A DNA stretch of 58,302 nt, from positions 1 through 58,302 of IMG/VR virus record IMGVR_UViG_3300024999_000119; one strand, 5' to 3'. The notes beneath the pieces were generated by a model. It was not told the DNA's origin and searched no databases. It saw only the letters and a program-made list of their open reading frames with translations. The number at the start of each line of letters is the position of its first letter. Positions within the stretch are counted from its first letter, which is position 1. The stretch is from a virus. Positions 15,295 to 23,219 of this stretch are shown piece by piece. The translations under genes were made by a program, and so were the position numbers.

Positions 15295-16098
15295 ATGGAG
15301 AGGAAAGAATTTTTTAAGGCTTTTATTCGAGTTGTAAAATCTATTGCTATTCACAGCGATTATTACGGATTTGACACAGTAGAAGTTATTAGAGAGCCGC
15401 TAATTGAAGCAAAAGATAAAAATGAGGTAAAACAGATATTATTAAAAAAATATCCTCAATTTTTCCAAAATGGGAAGGTTTATGAAAAAGAGACCAAAGA
15501 CCAAGCACAATTTTTTTATGTTGTTATTTTCCCTTTATATCAACACGAAATCGAACTTATAAAAGAAGGCGAATGGAAATGTGATTATTGCGGACATGTC
15601 CACGAAAACAAATATTTATCAAGACCGTTAGCAAGTAGAAAGTTTGTTGGTAAAATATTTTGTGGTAGTGATTACAAAACTGGAAATAATATTGTTTCCG
15701 CACCTGACTGTTATGAACGATGGAAAAAAGAAGTTGCTTTTAAAGATGTTGATTTGCCTGATGATTTGAATTACATAAATGTTGATAGTTTAAATTATAT
15801 ATACAAAATAACTGAAAAATCTACAGATAAAAGCTATATTGGTAAAACGAGAAATGCACCATTTTTTAGGTGGTGGAATCATCTAACTCATTCCAGTAGT
15901 CCTTTTGGAATATATTTAAGACAAACAAAATTAAGTGATTGGACTTTTGAAGTATTAAAAGAGCTTCCAGCAGATATTGCAAATAGCGAAGTATTTAAAA
16001 TTGAATCAGAATACATACAAAAGTTTGATAGTATTAATAATGGCTTTAATTCTTTGATCAGCTATAAAGCTGTTTATGAAATTGTAACTATTGATTAA
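15295..16098 (+). CDS. GIY-YIG endonuclease with zinc finger, 267 aa
   Basis: Residues about 160-250 carry the GIY-YIG pattern: NYIYKITEKSTDKSYIGKT, then an Arg (FFRWWNHL) and a Glu before a conserved Asn (ESEYIQKFDSINNGFN). N-terminal to it is a zinc-finger-like WKCDYCGHVH and a second cysteine pair. Such proteins are free-standing homing or nicking endonucleases. GTG at 15286 is an alternative start; ATG 15295 has better spacing from GGAG. It lies among accessory genes, in keeping with a mobile origin. Confidence 0.7.
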   Translation: MERKEFFKAFIRVVKSIAIHSDYYGFDTVEVIREPLIEAKDKNEVKQILLKKYPQFFQNGKVYEKETKDQAQFFYVVIFPLYQHEIELIKEGEWKCDYCGHVHENKYLSRPLASRKFVGKIFCGSDYKTGNNIVSAPDCYERWKKEVAFKDVDLPDDLNYINVDSLNYIYKITEKSTDKSYIGKTRNAPFFRWWNHLTHSSSPFGIYLRQTKLSDWTFEVLKELPADIANSEVFKIESEYIQKFDSINNGFNSLISYKAVYEIVTID

Positions 16099-16124
16099 CC
16101 GATTAAATTTGAAGTGAATAAAAA

Positions 16125-16496
16125 ATGGAAGAAATTAGAATAAAAATACCAATTGGTTTGACAGAAACCCAAGAATTTATAATGATAGCAAACCAATTGG
16201 GGAAACGTCTTTTGCCAGCAAATAATCAAAAACTATTAAATGGTTATGAGATAAAAGAGGCAGAGACAAAAATCACAATTATAAGAGAACACATTGAAAA
16301 GCCAATTGTATTATATGAATGTTTTTGTGGAATTCAATTTGGGAAAAGGGTTGGGAAAATATTATATGTTAATTATGGTGGGGTTAAGAAACAAAAAAGA
16401 TATTGTTCCGAGAAATGTAGGCAAGATGTTATAGATATAGCTGGTAAAAGATGTTCTATTAAACCAAATAAATTGAAACCAGCAATATGTTATTAA
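16125..16496 (+). CDS. zinc-binding hypothetical protein, 123 aa
   Basis: The C-terminal half has ECFCG, then YCSEKC, which is TRASH-like zinc-finger spacing. The N-terminal half is alpha/beta. No specific family. The ribosome site is weak (GAAGTG). Confidence 0.5.
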   Translation: MEEIRIKIPIGLTETQEFIMIANQLGKRLLPANNQKLLNGYEIKEAETKITIIREHIEKPIVLYECFCGIQFGKRVGKILYVNYGGVKKQKRYCSEKCRQDVIDIAGKRCSIKPNKLKPAICY

Positions 16497-16566
16497 AAAT
16501 GTATAAAGTGTGGTTTTTAACCCGCAAGCGGTAATTGGATTATAAACTTAAATGAAAGGTAAAGCT

Positions 16567-16812
16567 ATGAAAAAAGAAAAAACTCCCAAGCCGACAAGCG
16601 ACAGCGAAGTCGGTGTTGAAAAACTTGTTAGGTTGCGCTGCGAAAATTGTGGGAAAGATTATGAGATACCAGCAATACCGCAAGAGTGGAGAGATAAAAT
16701 CAGCCATTACAGAAATAAGTATAAATATTGCCCAGAGTGCTTACACAAGAAAATAGAAGAATCATTAAACCATTTACCAGAAATTATAAAAACATTAGCA
16801 GCGTCAACCTAA
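16567..16812 (+). CDS. zinc-finger protein, 81 aa
   Basis: RCENCGKDYEIP and YCPECLHKK form a four-cysteine zinc site. The ATG at 16567 has AAAGG at proper distance; an upstream ATG at 16552 has none. The first part (16580-16615) is clearly richer in G and C than its surroundings, and a small CCGCAAGCGG palindrome lies upstream (16522-16531). Recent acquisition is possible. Confidence 0.5.
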   Translation: MKKEKTPKPTSDSEVGVEKLVRLRCENCGKDYEIPAIPQEWRDKISHYRNKYKYCPECLHKKIEESLNHLPEIIKTLAAST

Positions 16813-16846
16813 CTACCCACTAAGCTGAATTAAAAGGAGAAATAAA

Positions 16847-17044
16847 ATGAAAGACAATAAATTAAGAGAATTACTTAATGAGATTGGTATAATTAAAATA
16901 GATTGGTCTGCATTTAGTACACCAATTCAAAAAGGTAATTATTATGAATTAAAGGTTTTAGAAAGAAAAATAGACTTGATTTTAGAACACTTGAACTTAG
17001 ATGTTCAGACTGGTATGACATTAAAAAAGAAAAGGAGTAAATAA
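16847..17044 (+). CDS. hypothetical protein, 65 aa
   Basis: Start at 16847 with AAAAGGAG. Small helical protein; no family recognised. It abuts the next start. Confidence 0.45.
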   Translation: MKDNKLRELLNEIGIIKIDWSAFSTPIQKGNYYELKVLERKIDLILEHLNLDVQTGMTLKKKRSK

Positions 17045-17305
17045 ATGAGTATCAAAAAACCAATAATAGTTAAAGTAGATTGGATAGATTCTGCCACCAA
17101 CAATAGTTGGTTAAGCCGACAAGCAATAGATAATTTATTAGAGGATGGTTTAGCTGAATGCCAAACAGTTGGGTTTTTAGTTCATAAAACTAAAAAAATG
17201 GTTAGCATTGCACTTAGTAGAGCAACATCCGATAAATTTGTTCCTTATGCAGATGTTATGTCAATACCAAGAGTATCAATAACAAAAATAAAAGTGTTAA
17301 AATGA
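17045..17305 (+). CDS. hypothetical protein, 86 aa
   Basis: Start at 17045 behind AAAGGAGTAAATA. Beta-rich small domain with VKVDWIDSAT and ECQTVGFLVHKTKK. I have the impression of a widespread phage domain that begins with a V-x-W-x-D-(S/A) motif, but I cannot name it. Overlaps the next gene by four bases. Confidence 0.5.
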   Translation: MSIKKPIIVKVDWIDSATNNSWLSRQAIDNLLEDGLAECQTVGFLVHKTKKMVSIALSRATSDKFVPYADVMSIPRVSITKIKVLK

Positions 17306-17538
17306 AACAAAGGAAAAGTGGATTAGCCTACAAAAAGCATATAGATATTGAACTAATAATAACTGATGCTCAAACAATGAAAATTAAAGATGTTGCTATT
17401 AAGCATAATTGTTCTATTCAGCATGTTTATTGGGTATTAAGAAAAGCTAATATTGATTTAAGAAAGCAGAATGTTGATGTTAAACATTTAGCACCAACAG
17501 AAGAAGAAATTGAAAGATTTTTAGCAGAAAGGAGATAA
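17302..17538 (+). CDS. helix-turn-helix protein, 78 aa
   Basis: Residues about 28-52 (MKIKDVAIKHNCSIQHVYWV) have the spacing of a helix-turn-helix, with a basic N-terminus. It is a probable DNA-binding regulator or a small terminase-like HTH. It sits just ahead of the Dam methylase in a four-base overlap with the gene before. Confidence 0.5.
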   Translation: MKQRKSGLAYKKHIDIELIITDAQTMKIKDVAIKHNCSIQHVYWVLRKANIDLRKQNVDVKHLAPTEEEIERFLAERR

Positions 17539-17540
17539 GT

Positions 17541-17969
17541 TTGAAGAATAGAAATTTAGATAATGTAGATGATTGGGGCACACCTAATAAATTTTATGAT
17601 GAACTTAAAAAAGAATTTAATTTTGATTTTGATCCTTGCCCACTCCAGCATAATTTAGCATTATGGGATGGATTAGAAATTGAATGGACGGAACGTAACT
17701 TTATAAATCCACCATATTCAAGAATATTAAAAGAAAAGTTTATCAATAAAGCAGTAGAAGAAAGCAAAAAAGGTAAGCTATGTGTAATGCTATTGCCTGT
17801 TAGCAATAGTACTAAAATATTTCATGAAGTAATTATGCCAAATGCAAATGAGATTAGGTTTGTTAGGGGTAGATTAAAATTCAAAGGTTTTAATACTTTT
17901 GGTCAATTTGTTACCGACAAAGTTGGCATGCATGATAGTATGGTAGTTATTTTTGATGGTCGTATTTAA
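17541..17969 (+). CDS. phage Dam-type DNA adenine methyltransferase, 142 aa
   Basis: DDWGTPNKFYDEL at the start and NFINPPYSR (motif IV, NPPY) near residue 55, ending in HDSMVVIFDGR, match the short phage family of DNA N6-adenine methylases. The start is a TTG at 17541 after GGAGATAAGT; no in-frame ATG precedes the conserved N-terminus. It probably protects phage DNA from restriction or marks packaging. A second NPPF methylase is at 33746-34270. No restriction partner is seen. Confidence 0.7.
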   Translation: MKNRNLDNVDDWGTPNKFYDELKKEFNFDFDPCPLQHNLALWDGLEIEWTERNFINPPYSRILKEKFINKAVEESKKGKLCVMLLPVSNSTKIFHEVIMPNANEIRFVRGRLKFKGFNTFGQFVTDKVGMHDSMVVIFDGRI

Positions 17970-17995
17970 ATTATATATTTGAAGGAGATAGATTT

Positions 17996-18284
17996 ATGGA
18001 AATAATAGTAACAACAACAAATTGTAGTAGGGAAGAGCAAGCTGAATTGGCAGAATACTTAGAAGAAAACTGTTGGAGCTGGAAGTTTAAAGAGCCAAAA
18101 AAAAGAAGAAGAAAAAGATTTTAGTGTATTATCAAAAGAAATGAGTATTAAAGTAGTTGATACAATAGTAGAAAATAATGATGATTTAAATTATATTTAT
18201 GAATCATTATTACAAAGTTGGGAAGAGTATTTTATTAATAAAATAAATAAGTTTATAAATACAAAAGGAGAATATAATGTATAA
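17996..18284 (+). pseudogene. probable frameshifted small gene (42 + 47 codons)
   Basis: A 42-codon frame from 17996 (GAAGGAGA site) ends at TAG 18122-18124 just after an A8 run (18097-18104). The +1 frame continues from that run as EEEKDFSVLSKEMSIKVVD and stays open to 18284, overlapping the endolysin start. Removing one A gives one acidic protein of about 95 residues. An alternative is two separate genes, the second starting at ATG 18141, but that ATG has only a poor ribosome site. No family recognised. Confidence 0.5.
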
Positions 18285-18693
18285 TCCAAAATATTTTGAT
18301 GTAAAAGAATTAGTTGACGAAGAAGTATATAATTTATTAGGTGAAAATGCTATTAGGTTATTCGATGAAGATTTGTTAATTGCTGTTGATACTTTAAGAG
18401 AAACATATGGGACTGCTATTATAATAAATAATTGGCATTTAGGAGGTAATTATTCACAAAGAGGATTCAGAAGTAAGAAATCAAAAGTAGGTTCAGAGAA
18501 ATCACAACATAGATTTGGTAGAGCTTTTGATTTAACTATTGTAGGAGTTAGTGCAGATACTGCTAGACAACATATCTTATCTAATAAAGATAAATATTAT
18601 GGTGTTAATAGAATGGAAGATAAAGTAAACTGGTTACATATTGATTCTAAACCAATAGAGCAATCAGAAAGAATACAATTATTTAATCCATAA
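18277..18693 (+). CDS. endolysin, M15-type peptidase, 138 aa
   Basis: SQHRFGRAFDLTI (H and D ligands, residues about 74-86) and VNWLHIDSK (about 117-125) are the zinc motifs of the peptidase M15 family (D-Ala-D-Ala carboxypeptidase-like / VanY-like phage endolysins). There is no signal peptide, so a holin is needed for release; candidates are at 33226-33749 and the small membrane protein at 19084. It cleaves the peptide part of peptidoglycan. Start at 18277 behind AAAGGAG. Confidence 0.8.
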   Translation: MYNPKYFDVKELVDEEVYNLLGENAIRLFDEDLLIAVDTLRETYGTAIIINNWHLGGNYSQRGFRSKKSKVGSEKSQHRFGRAFDLTIVGVSADTARQHILSNKDKYYGVNRMEDKVNWLHIDSKPIEQSERIQLFNP

Positions 18694-18702
18694 GAGAACA
18701 AA

Positions 18703-18971
18703 ATGGATATTAAAGAATTACCTATTAAATTTGAACAGGATTCTTATGTTTTTATGCTGATGATGAAAGGAGACTCTTCTTATATATATATTCTAAAGAA
18801 TCTAAAGAATCTAAGTGTCCTATCTATGAGATATTTGAAAGAGTAGTAAACAATTCTATTGTAGAATATCCAAGAACAAAAGACTTTGGTAATTCTGCTT
18901 GGACTACAAAAGAATGGGTTAATGCTGTTGATATTTTATATAGAATAGAAAAAGAGATAAAAGAAAGATAA
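18703..18971 (+). pseudogene. frameshifted small gene (would be 89 aa)
   Basis: From ATG 18703 the frame reads MDIKELPIKFEQDSYVF and then loses sense, with a TAG after 47 codons. Adding one T to the T5 run at 18749-18753 continues as YADDERRLLLYIYSKESKES and later SAWTTKEWVNAVDILYRIEK, ending at 18971. The second half is clearly protein-like. It is a sequencing error in a homopolymer or a real one-base deletion. Function unknown. Confidence 0.6.
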
Positions 18972-18989
18972 GGATATGCTTTATTTTTA

Positions 18990-19067
18990 GTTTTAAGGTA
19001 TCTACAATTAATTATTATTTAAAAGACATATAAACTTATAGGTTAAGTATTAAAGTGTCTTAGAAAC
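18990..19067 (+). repeat. conserved hairpin element, copy 1 (inverted copy at 57111-57174)
   Basis: GTTTTAAGGTAT (18990-19001) pairs with GTGTCTTAGAAAC (19055-19067) through 12 pairs with one bulge and GU pairs. TATTAAAGTGTCTTAGAA (19048-19065) is repeated exactly at 57157-57174. The reverse complement of the 57-kb copy also aligns without gaps over CATATAAACTTAT (19027-19039), 12 spacer bases and AAAGTGTCTTA. The substitutions keep the stem. It lies in a gene-free stretch before a small membrane-protein gene. Confidence 0.6.
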
Positions 19068-19083
19068 GATTATAAGGAGAATT

Positions 19084-19257
19084 ATGGAAGATTTATTAAT
19101 TGCTGGAATAGCATTAGTTTCTGTTGTTGTTATTGTAGCATTTATTACGGTAGTAGTAGCTGTAGCATTTGTGTTAAATGATAGCAAAGAAATACAGATT
19201 ACAGATAAGGAGTTAGCAGAAAAAGGATATAATATTTTACATAAAGAAGAATTATAA
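19084..19257 (+). CDS. small single-span membrane protein, 57 aa
   Basis: One long hydrophobic segment (residues 4-33, IAGIALVSVVVIVAFITVV) with a short charged tail. Start at 19084 behind AAGGAGA. It is near the endolysin, so a pinholin or antiholin role is possible, but other small membrane roles cannot be excluded. It is the last gene before the strong terminator. Confidence 0.6.
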   Translation: MEDLLIAGIALVSVVVIVAFITVVVAVAFVLNDSKEIQITDKELAEKGYNILHKEEL

Positions 19258-19274
19258 CTCCTCCTATAGATAAG

Positions 19275-19310
19275 AAAGAGATGATAGCTTAGGCTGTTGT
19301 CTCTTTTTTT
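19275..19310 (+). terminator. strong rho-independent terminator
   Basis: A 14-bp stem from AAAGAGATGATAGC (19275-19288) with GCTGTTGTCTCTTT (19293-19306), a TTAG loop and a T7 run. It ends the long early/middle operon. Confidence 0.85.
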
Positions 19311-19449
19311 ATTTGGAAGTTATAGTTTTTGTATGATAATTGGGATAATAATTAAATAAGGAATCAATAATAAAATTTTATATTAAATGTTTAGAATATA
19401 GCTTATATTCACAATAAACAAAGCAAAAAGTCTTAAATTTTAGAATACC

Positions 19450-19482
19450 TATAGCTATATAGCTATATATGCCGGCATATAT
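19450..19482. repeat. two overlapping perfect palindromes, possible origin or operator
   Basis: TATAGCTATATAGCTATA (19450-19467) and ATATATGCCGGCATATAT (19465-19482) are each perfect 18-base palindromes and share three bases. The GCCGGC core is unusual in such AT-rich DNA. They lie in the 331-base gene-free region before the second RepL-like gene, where an initiator could bind. Confidence 0.55.
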
Positions 19483-19528
19483 GATATACCATACATAAGT
19501 GTTCTAAATATTTTTCTATATAATTTAT

Positions 19529-19557
19529 TTGTATTATTAAATACTATATAGTATATT
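19529..19557 (+). promoter_or_regulatory. promoter with embedded palindrome for RepL-like gene 2
   Basis: TTGTAT (19529-19534) and TATATT (19552-19557) are 17 bases apart. The spacer contains the perfect palindrome ATACTATATAGTAT (19541-19554), which would place a dimeric repressor between the boxes. This suggests autoregulation by the winged-helix protein that follows. Confidence 0.45.
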
Positions 19558-19588
19558 TACATATACAAAATTACTATATGGAGAAATA

Positions 19589-20047
19589 ATGGATAATTTA
19601 AGCATAATCAATACTTCTAGTGGAGAAATTATAGGAAGCTATACACCCAAATTTAGCATGTCGCATATGGAGTTTGTTTTATTTTTTGGTAAAAATTTAG
19701 CTATGCTTGGGAAAGCAAATCCTTCAAAGAAAGAAATTATTCTTGCTAGCATAATTTCAAAAATGGATGGCGATAATGTTGTTTATATTCTTAAAAATTT
19801 TAGAATGGAATTATCGAAAAAACTGGAGATAAATCCTTCTTATGTTGGTCGTGTAGTTGATGAATTAATAGAAAAACAAATTTTATATAAGATAGGGAGA
19901 GGAGTCTATATTGTTAATCCTTATATTTATGGGAAAGGTAATGTCAAAAATATTGCTAAATTGAGATGGGAATTTGAAGCTATATTTAAAAATGATACTG
20001 TCGAAATGACTCATTCTGTAAAACGAACATATAAAGAAAAAGTATAA
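19589..20047 (+). CDS. RepL-like replication initiator / winged-helix protein, 152 aa
   Basis: Residues about 75-120 hold NPSYVGRVVDELIEKQILYK then IGRGVYIVNPYIYG, the same winged-helix plus NPY ending as in the gene at 1857-2195. The N-terminal ~60 residues differ and have a strand-turn-helix start. RepL proteins initiate plasmid replication; in a phage the protein may start replication or act as a switch regulator. It has its own promoter and palindromes upstream and leads the second rightward unit. Start at 19589 with GGAGAAAT. Confidence 0.65.
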   Translation: MDNLSIINTSSGEIIGSYTPKFSMSHMEFVLFFGKNLAMLGKANPSKKEIILASIISKMDGDNVVYILKNFRMELSKKLEINPSYVGRVVDELIEKQILYKIGRGVYIVNPYIYGKGNVKNIAKLRWEFEAIFKNDTVEMTHSVKRTYKEKV

Positions 20048-20337
20048 TGGCTAAACTTTTCAGATATATCAAACTAAAGAAGAAAAAGAAAGTATTCAGA
20101 TATTGGGATTCTCAATCTCATCGAGGTAATTATAAAAGGTATTTGAAGAGTGAAGATTGGGAAGTGATAAGAAATAAAGTTCTTATAAGAGATAAAAGAA
20201 AGTGTTGTTTTTGTCTTTCTAATAAGAATTTAGAAGTACATCATGAAACTTATAAGAATGTGTTTTATGAAGATTTGGATGATTTAATAACATTATGCCA
20301 TGATTGTCATAGAGCAATACATAAAAAGGAGAAATAG
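20047..20337 (+). CDS. HNH endonuclease, 96 aa
   Basis: Motif CCFCLSNKNLEVHHETYKN followed by DLITLCHDCHRAIH is a full HNH domain with both zinc CxxC pairs. Length and position (a small stand-alone HNH gene ahead of portal genes) match phage HNH proteins that assist terminase in packaging. Start overlaps the previous stop (TAATG). Confidence 0.75.
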   Translation: MAKLFRYIKLKKKKKVFRYWDSQSHRGNYKRYLKSEDWEVIRNKVLIRDKRKCCFCLSNKNLEVHHETYKNVFYEDLDDLITLCHDCHRAIHKKEK

Positions 20338-20338
20338 A

Positions 20339-20494
20339 ATGGAAAAAAGCAAAGTAAAAATATGGATGATTTGGGACAGTAAGTTTAACAGATCAGTAGC
20401 AGAATCACATAAAGTTATAATGTTAAATCGAATGCTAAAGAATCTACAAGAAAATTCTACAGAAGAAAGATATGAATTAAAGGAGAGAAAGTGA
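20339..20494 (+). CDS. small basic protein, 51 aa
   Basis: Start at 20339 behind AAAAGGAG. Basic helical product (KSKVKIWMIWDSKFNRS). No family. Overlaps the next gene in GTGA. Confidence 0.45.
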   Translation: MEKSKVKIWMIWDSKFNRSVAESHKVIMLNRMLKNLQENSTEERYELKERK

Positions 20495-20649
20495 TACAAT
20501 TTTGTGAAATAATCGTACATGCACCAGAACCATATAAAGGATTCTGTTTTCTTGACACTATTAGTGATGAGATTTGCCACTTTAATGATGAATGGATATT
20601 TGAGAATTTAGGGGATTTCCTTTTGTGGGCTAAGGATAAGCATACATGA
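20491..20649 (+). CDS. small hypothetical protein, 52 aa
   Basis: GTG start in a GTGA overlap, with AAGGAGAG five to ten bases ahead. Contains cysteines and many aromatic residues (CEIIVHAPEPYKGFCFLD). No family recognised. Confidence 0.5.
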   Translation: MIQFCEIIVHAPEPYKGFCFLDTISDEICHFNDEWIFENLGDFLLWAKDKHT

Positions 20650-20737
20650 CTAGATGGTTTAGAGAGATACACTAGTAAAATTACTGAAGAATTTAGATAG
20701 AGAAGATAATATTAAAATTTAACCTAAAAGGAAAGAT

Positions 20738-20986
20738 ATGAAACCAATTAAAAGTAATAGAACAGCAATAGCAGATTCAATGAATAATCTTGTGCTATTG
20801 CATACTAAACTAATTGATGCAACTAATTTATTGGAAGCATTAAAGTATTATAAAGCAGATGATGAAGTTATTAAGTTTGTTGCTGGTAATGTAGCAAGTT
20901 TATGGAGTACATTTAAATCTGTAACTGGTTCTAAAGATTTAGAAGATGAAATTAAAGAAGAAGTTAAAGATAAGGTAGAGTTGTAA
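20738..20986 (+). CDS. hypothetical protein, 82 aa
   Basis: Start at 20738 with AAAAGGAAAG. Helical with an acidic/lysine-rich C-terminal tail. No family recognised; the location just before the portal gene is typical for a small head or packaging accessory. Confidence 0.5.
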   Translation: MKPIKSNRTAIADSMNNLVLLHTKLIDATNLLEALKYYKADDEVIKFVAGNVASLWSTFKSVTGSKDLEDEIKEEVKDKVEL

Positions 20987-21150
20987 TGACAGATAAAGTA
21001 TTAGAAGTATTAGAGATATATGAGAAAATGAAAAGGATTAAGTCTCTTATGGATGAGTTATATGATAGAAGGGCTAATGAAGAATTAAGAGAATATTATG
21101 CAGATATGTATGCAGAATTAGATAAAAGATTTAATACTCTTATAAAATAA
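20986..21150 (+). CDS. coiled-coil small protein, 54 aa
   Basis: Starts at 20986 in a TAATG overlap. A single long charged helix (KVLEVLEIYEKMKRIKSLMD). Possibly a scaffold-like or assembly accessory; not identifiable. Confidence 0.5.
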   Translation: MTDKVLEVLEIYEKMKRIKSLMDELYDRRANEELREYYADMYAELDKRFNTLIK

Positions 21151-21151
21151 T

Positions 21152-21180
21152 TTGCATTATATTATATTTAAATATATGTT
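21152..21180 (+). promoter_or_regulatory. candidate promoter of the virion operon
   Basis: TTGCAT (21152-21157) and TATGTT (21175-21180) with a 17-base spacer, just ahead of the portal leader. It is a moderate match to sigma70 consensus and the only good candidate before the structural genes. Confidence 0.4.
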
Positions 21181-21203
21181 TGCGATAACATAGGAGAATT
21201 AAT

Positions 21204-23189
21204 ATGCCAGTAATTTATAAAGAGATACCAGAAGAGTTGATAGCTAAACGTACTACATGGGGTAGTAATAGAGATAATTGGCTAAATAAAGTAACTTTAG
21301 AAGAAGAATATTATTATAATGATGTTGACAATACAGGAACTAACTTTACCCAAAAACAACTTGACGTTATCATGACAGAGGGGTCTGGTGTTCCTGTCAG
21401 CATCAATCACATATATCCAGCAGTTAATCAAAAATTAGCAATTCTAACACAAACCAAACCAACATTCAAAGTAGTAGCATTAGATGGAAGATCTAAACAG
21501 TATGCAAACATATTAGATAAAGCTGTTAAGAGTATTATGTATCGTTCTGAAGCTGTTGGAGAAGAAGAAGAAACTATTAAGAATATGATGGTTCTTGGGA
21601 TGGGAATAAGTTCTATTTCAGAAACAGATTATCATCAGTTTGGTACATTCGGTATTCAATATGAGAACATTCATCCTTCAATGGTAATCTTAGATTCTAA
21701 TTCTAAGAAGAGAAGTTTGAATGATATGGAAGGGTATTTCATAGAAAAAGAAATAACTCTTTCAGAAGCAGAAGTTAGATATGGCGATATAATAGCTAAA
21801 TTAAATGAGAAGAGAGCATTAGAAGGAGATAATCCATTAGAGATTAAAGACTTTATATCTTCCACATATTTTGGTGCTGTTGGTCAAGGGAAGATTGAAG
21901 AAACAGATTTATATTCTAAAATAGTAGTTTCTGAATATTATGATAAAGTATTTTCTACAATGTATTTTGTTGAAGATATTGAAACTGGAAATATTTTAAG
22001 ATTATTTAAAGAGAATTTAGAGGAAGACCAAGACTTTATTTTAGAAGGAGCAAAGGACAAAGAGAACAATAGATTCATAAGAAGAACTATTATGTTAGGG
22101 AATTATATTGTTGCTGTTGAAATAAAACCAATTAAGGATTTCCAAATTAAAGTTAAATTCTTTGAATGGGGAGGAAGACCTTATCGTTCTTATGGTATGG
22201 TACACTTCACTAAGTCTATGCAAGAAACATTTGATAAAGCTATCCAGACTATGATTGTTAATGGAATGCTAACAAATAATGCAGGTTATATTGGTCCTAA
22301 AGGCTCTATAGCTCCACAGGATGTTCCTAAATGGGAAATGCAAGGTAATAGACCAGGAATATTCAAAGAATATACATTACAGTTAGATGGTAGTGGTCAT
22401 GTAGTTAAACCGGAAAGAGAGCAAATACAGCAACTTTCTAATTTCTATCCTACAATATTACAGATGATGGAGATGGGTATTCAAAAATCAACCGGTATAA
22501 ATGCAGTTGTTACTGGTGATGCTTCAGAAGCTAATGTGGATGTATTCAGTTCTTTGCAGCAATATCAGAATTCAGCTATGCAAAGAATTCAATTAGCTAT
22601 GTCACATATCAATTTAGCTAATCAGCAATTAGGTAATGTTATGATTGATATGTTAATAAATAATTTAGATATAGGACAAAATTATATCTTCTTTGATGAA
22701 AAAGATGTTGTTAATGAATTACAAATATTAAAAGAATCAGCATCAGATTTCAAATTAGGAAGATATGGAGTTCTATCAATAGCATCAGAAGCTATGCCTA
22801 CACAAAGAATGGCTATGAGTACAGAATTAATGAAAATATCTCAAACTACAGCAGATCCAAATGAAAGAAATATATATGTTCAGAAAGCATTTGAATTAGC
22901 AGATATGAGAGGATTTGATGATGTGCAAGAAAAAGTAGATGGTGTTAAGAAGTTGCAATCTCAATTGAATCAAATGCAAGAACAATTAGACAGAGATGCA
23001 GAGTTAATGAAATTATACGAGAATAGAGCAATTAATGCAGAGTATAATGCTAAGTTAGCAGCTAAGCTTGCATGCATAGAATCTAGTATAGATCAAGCAG
23101 AAATAGAAACAAAGAAGGATATTGTTATAGAAAAATTGCAAGAACAGATAAAAGAACTTAAAAATCCCAAGAAAGTTCTTGACAAATAA
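21204..23189 (+). CDS. portal protein, 661 aa
   Basis: Long protein with the podovirus portal pattern: N-terminal region with the start of the wing domain (VPVSINHIYPAVNQKLAIL, then TKPTFKV), a central stem region, and a long helical C-terminus (residues about 590-655, coiled coil) corresponding to the barrel. It is followed directly by scaffold and capsid genes, the T7-type order. It forms the dodecameric ring through which DNA enters and leaves the head. Start at 21204 with AGGAG. Confidence 0.8.
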   Translation: MPVIYKEIPEELIAKRTTWGSNRDNWLNKVTLEEEYYYNDVDNTGTNFTQKQLDVIMTEGSGVPVSINHIYPAVNQKLAILTQTKPTFKVVALDGRSKQYANILDKAVKSIMYRSEAVGEEEETIKNMMVLGMGISSISETDYHQFGTFGIQYENIHPSMVILDSNSKKRSLNDMEGYFIEKEITLSEAEVRYGDIIAKLNEKRALEGDNPLEIKDFISSTYFGAVGQGKIEETDLYSKIVVSEYYDKVFSTMYFVEDIETGNILRLFKENLEEDQDFILEGAKDKENNRFIRRTIMLGNYIVAVEIKPIKDFQIKVKFFEWGGRPYRSYGMVHFTKSMQETFDKAIQTMIVNGMLTNNAGYIGPKGSIAPQDVPKWEMQGNRPGIFKEYTLQLDGSGHVVKPEREQIQQLSNFYPTILQMMEMGIQKSTGINAVVTGDASEANVDVFSSLQQYQNSAMQRIQLAMSHINLANQQLGNVMIDMLINNLDIGQNYIFFDEKDVVNELQILKESASDFKLGRYGVLSIASEAMPTQRMAMSTELMKISQTTADPNERNIYVQKAFELADMRGFDDVQEKVDGVKKLQSQLNQMQEQLDRDAELMKLYENRAINAEYNAKLAAKLACIESSIDQAEIETKKDIVIEKLQEQIKELKNPKKVLDK

Positions 23190-23219
23190 AAAAATATAAA
23201 CTAAATTAAAGGTATCAAA

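Noticed and set aside
18795-18830. Short tandem repeat of about nine bases (TCTAAAGAA type)
   Set aside because: It encodes SKESKESK within the frameshifted gene at 18703-18971 and is explained as coding microrepeat, not a CRISPR or regulatory array.
19084-19257. Calling the 57-residue membrane protein the holin
   Set aside because: It is near the endolysin and has one membrane span, but the two-span protein at 33546 with the GGKLVQKF ending is a better holin candidate; the role of this one is left open.
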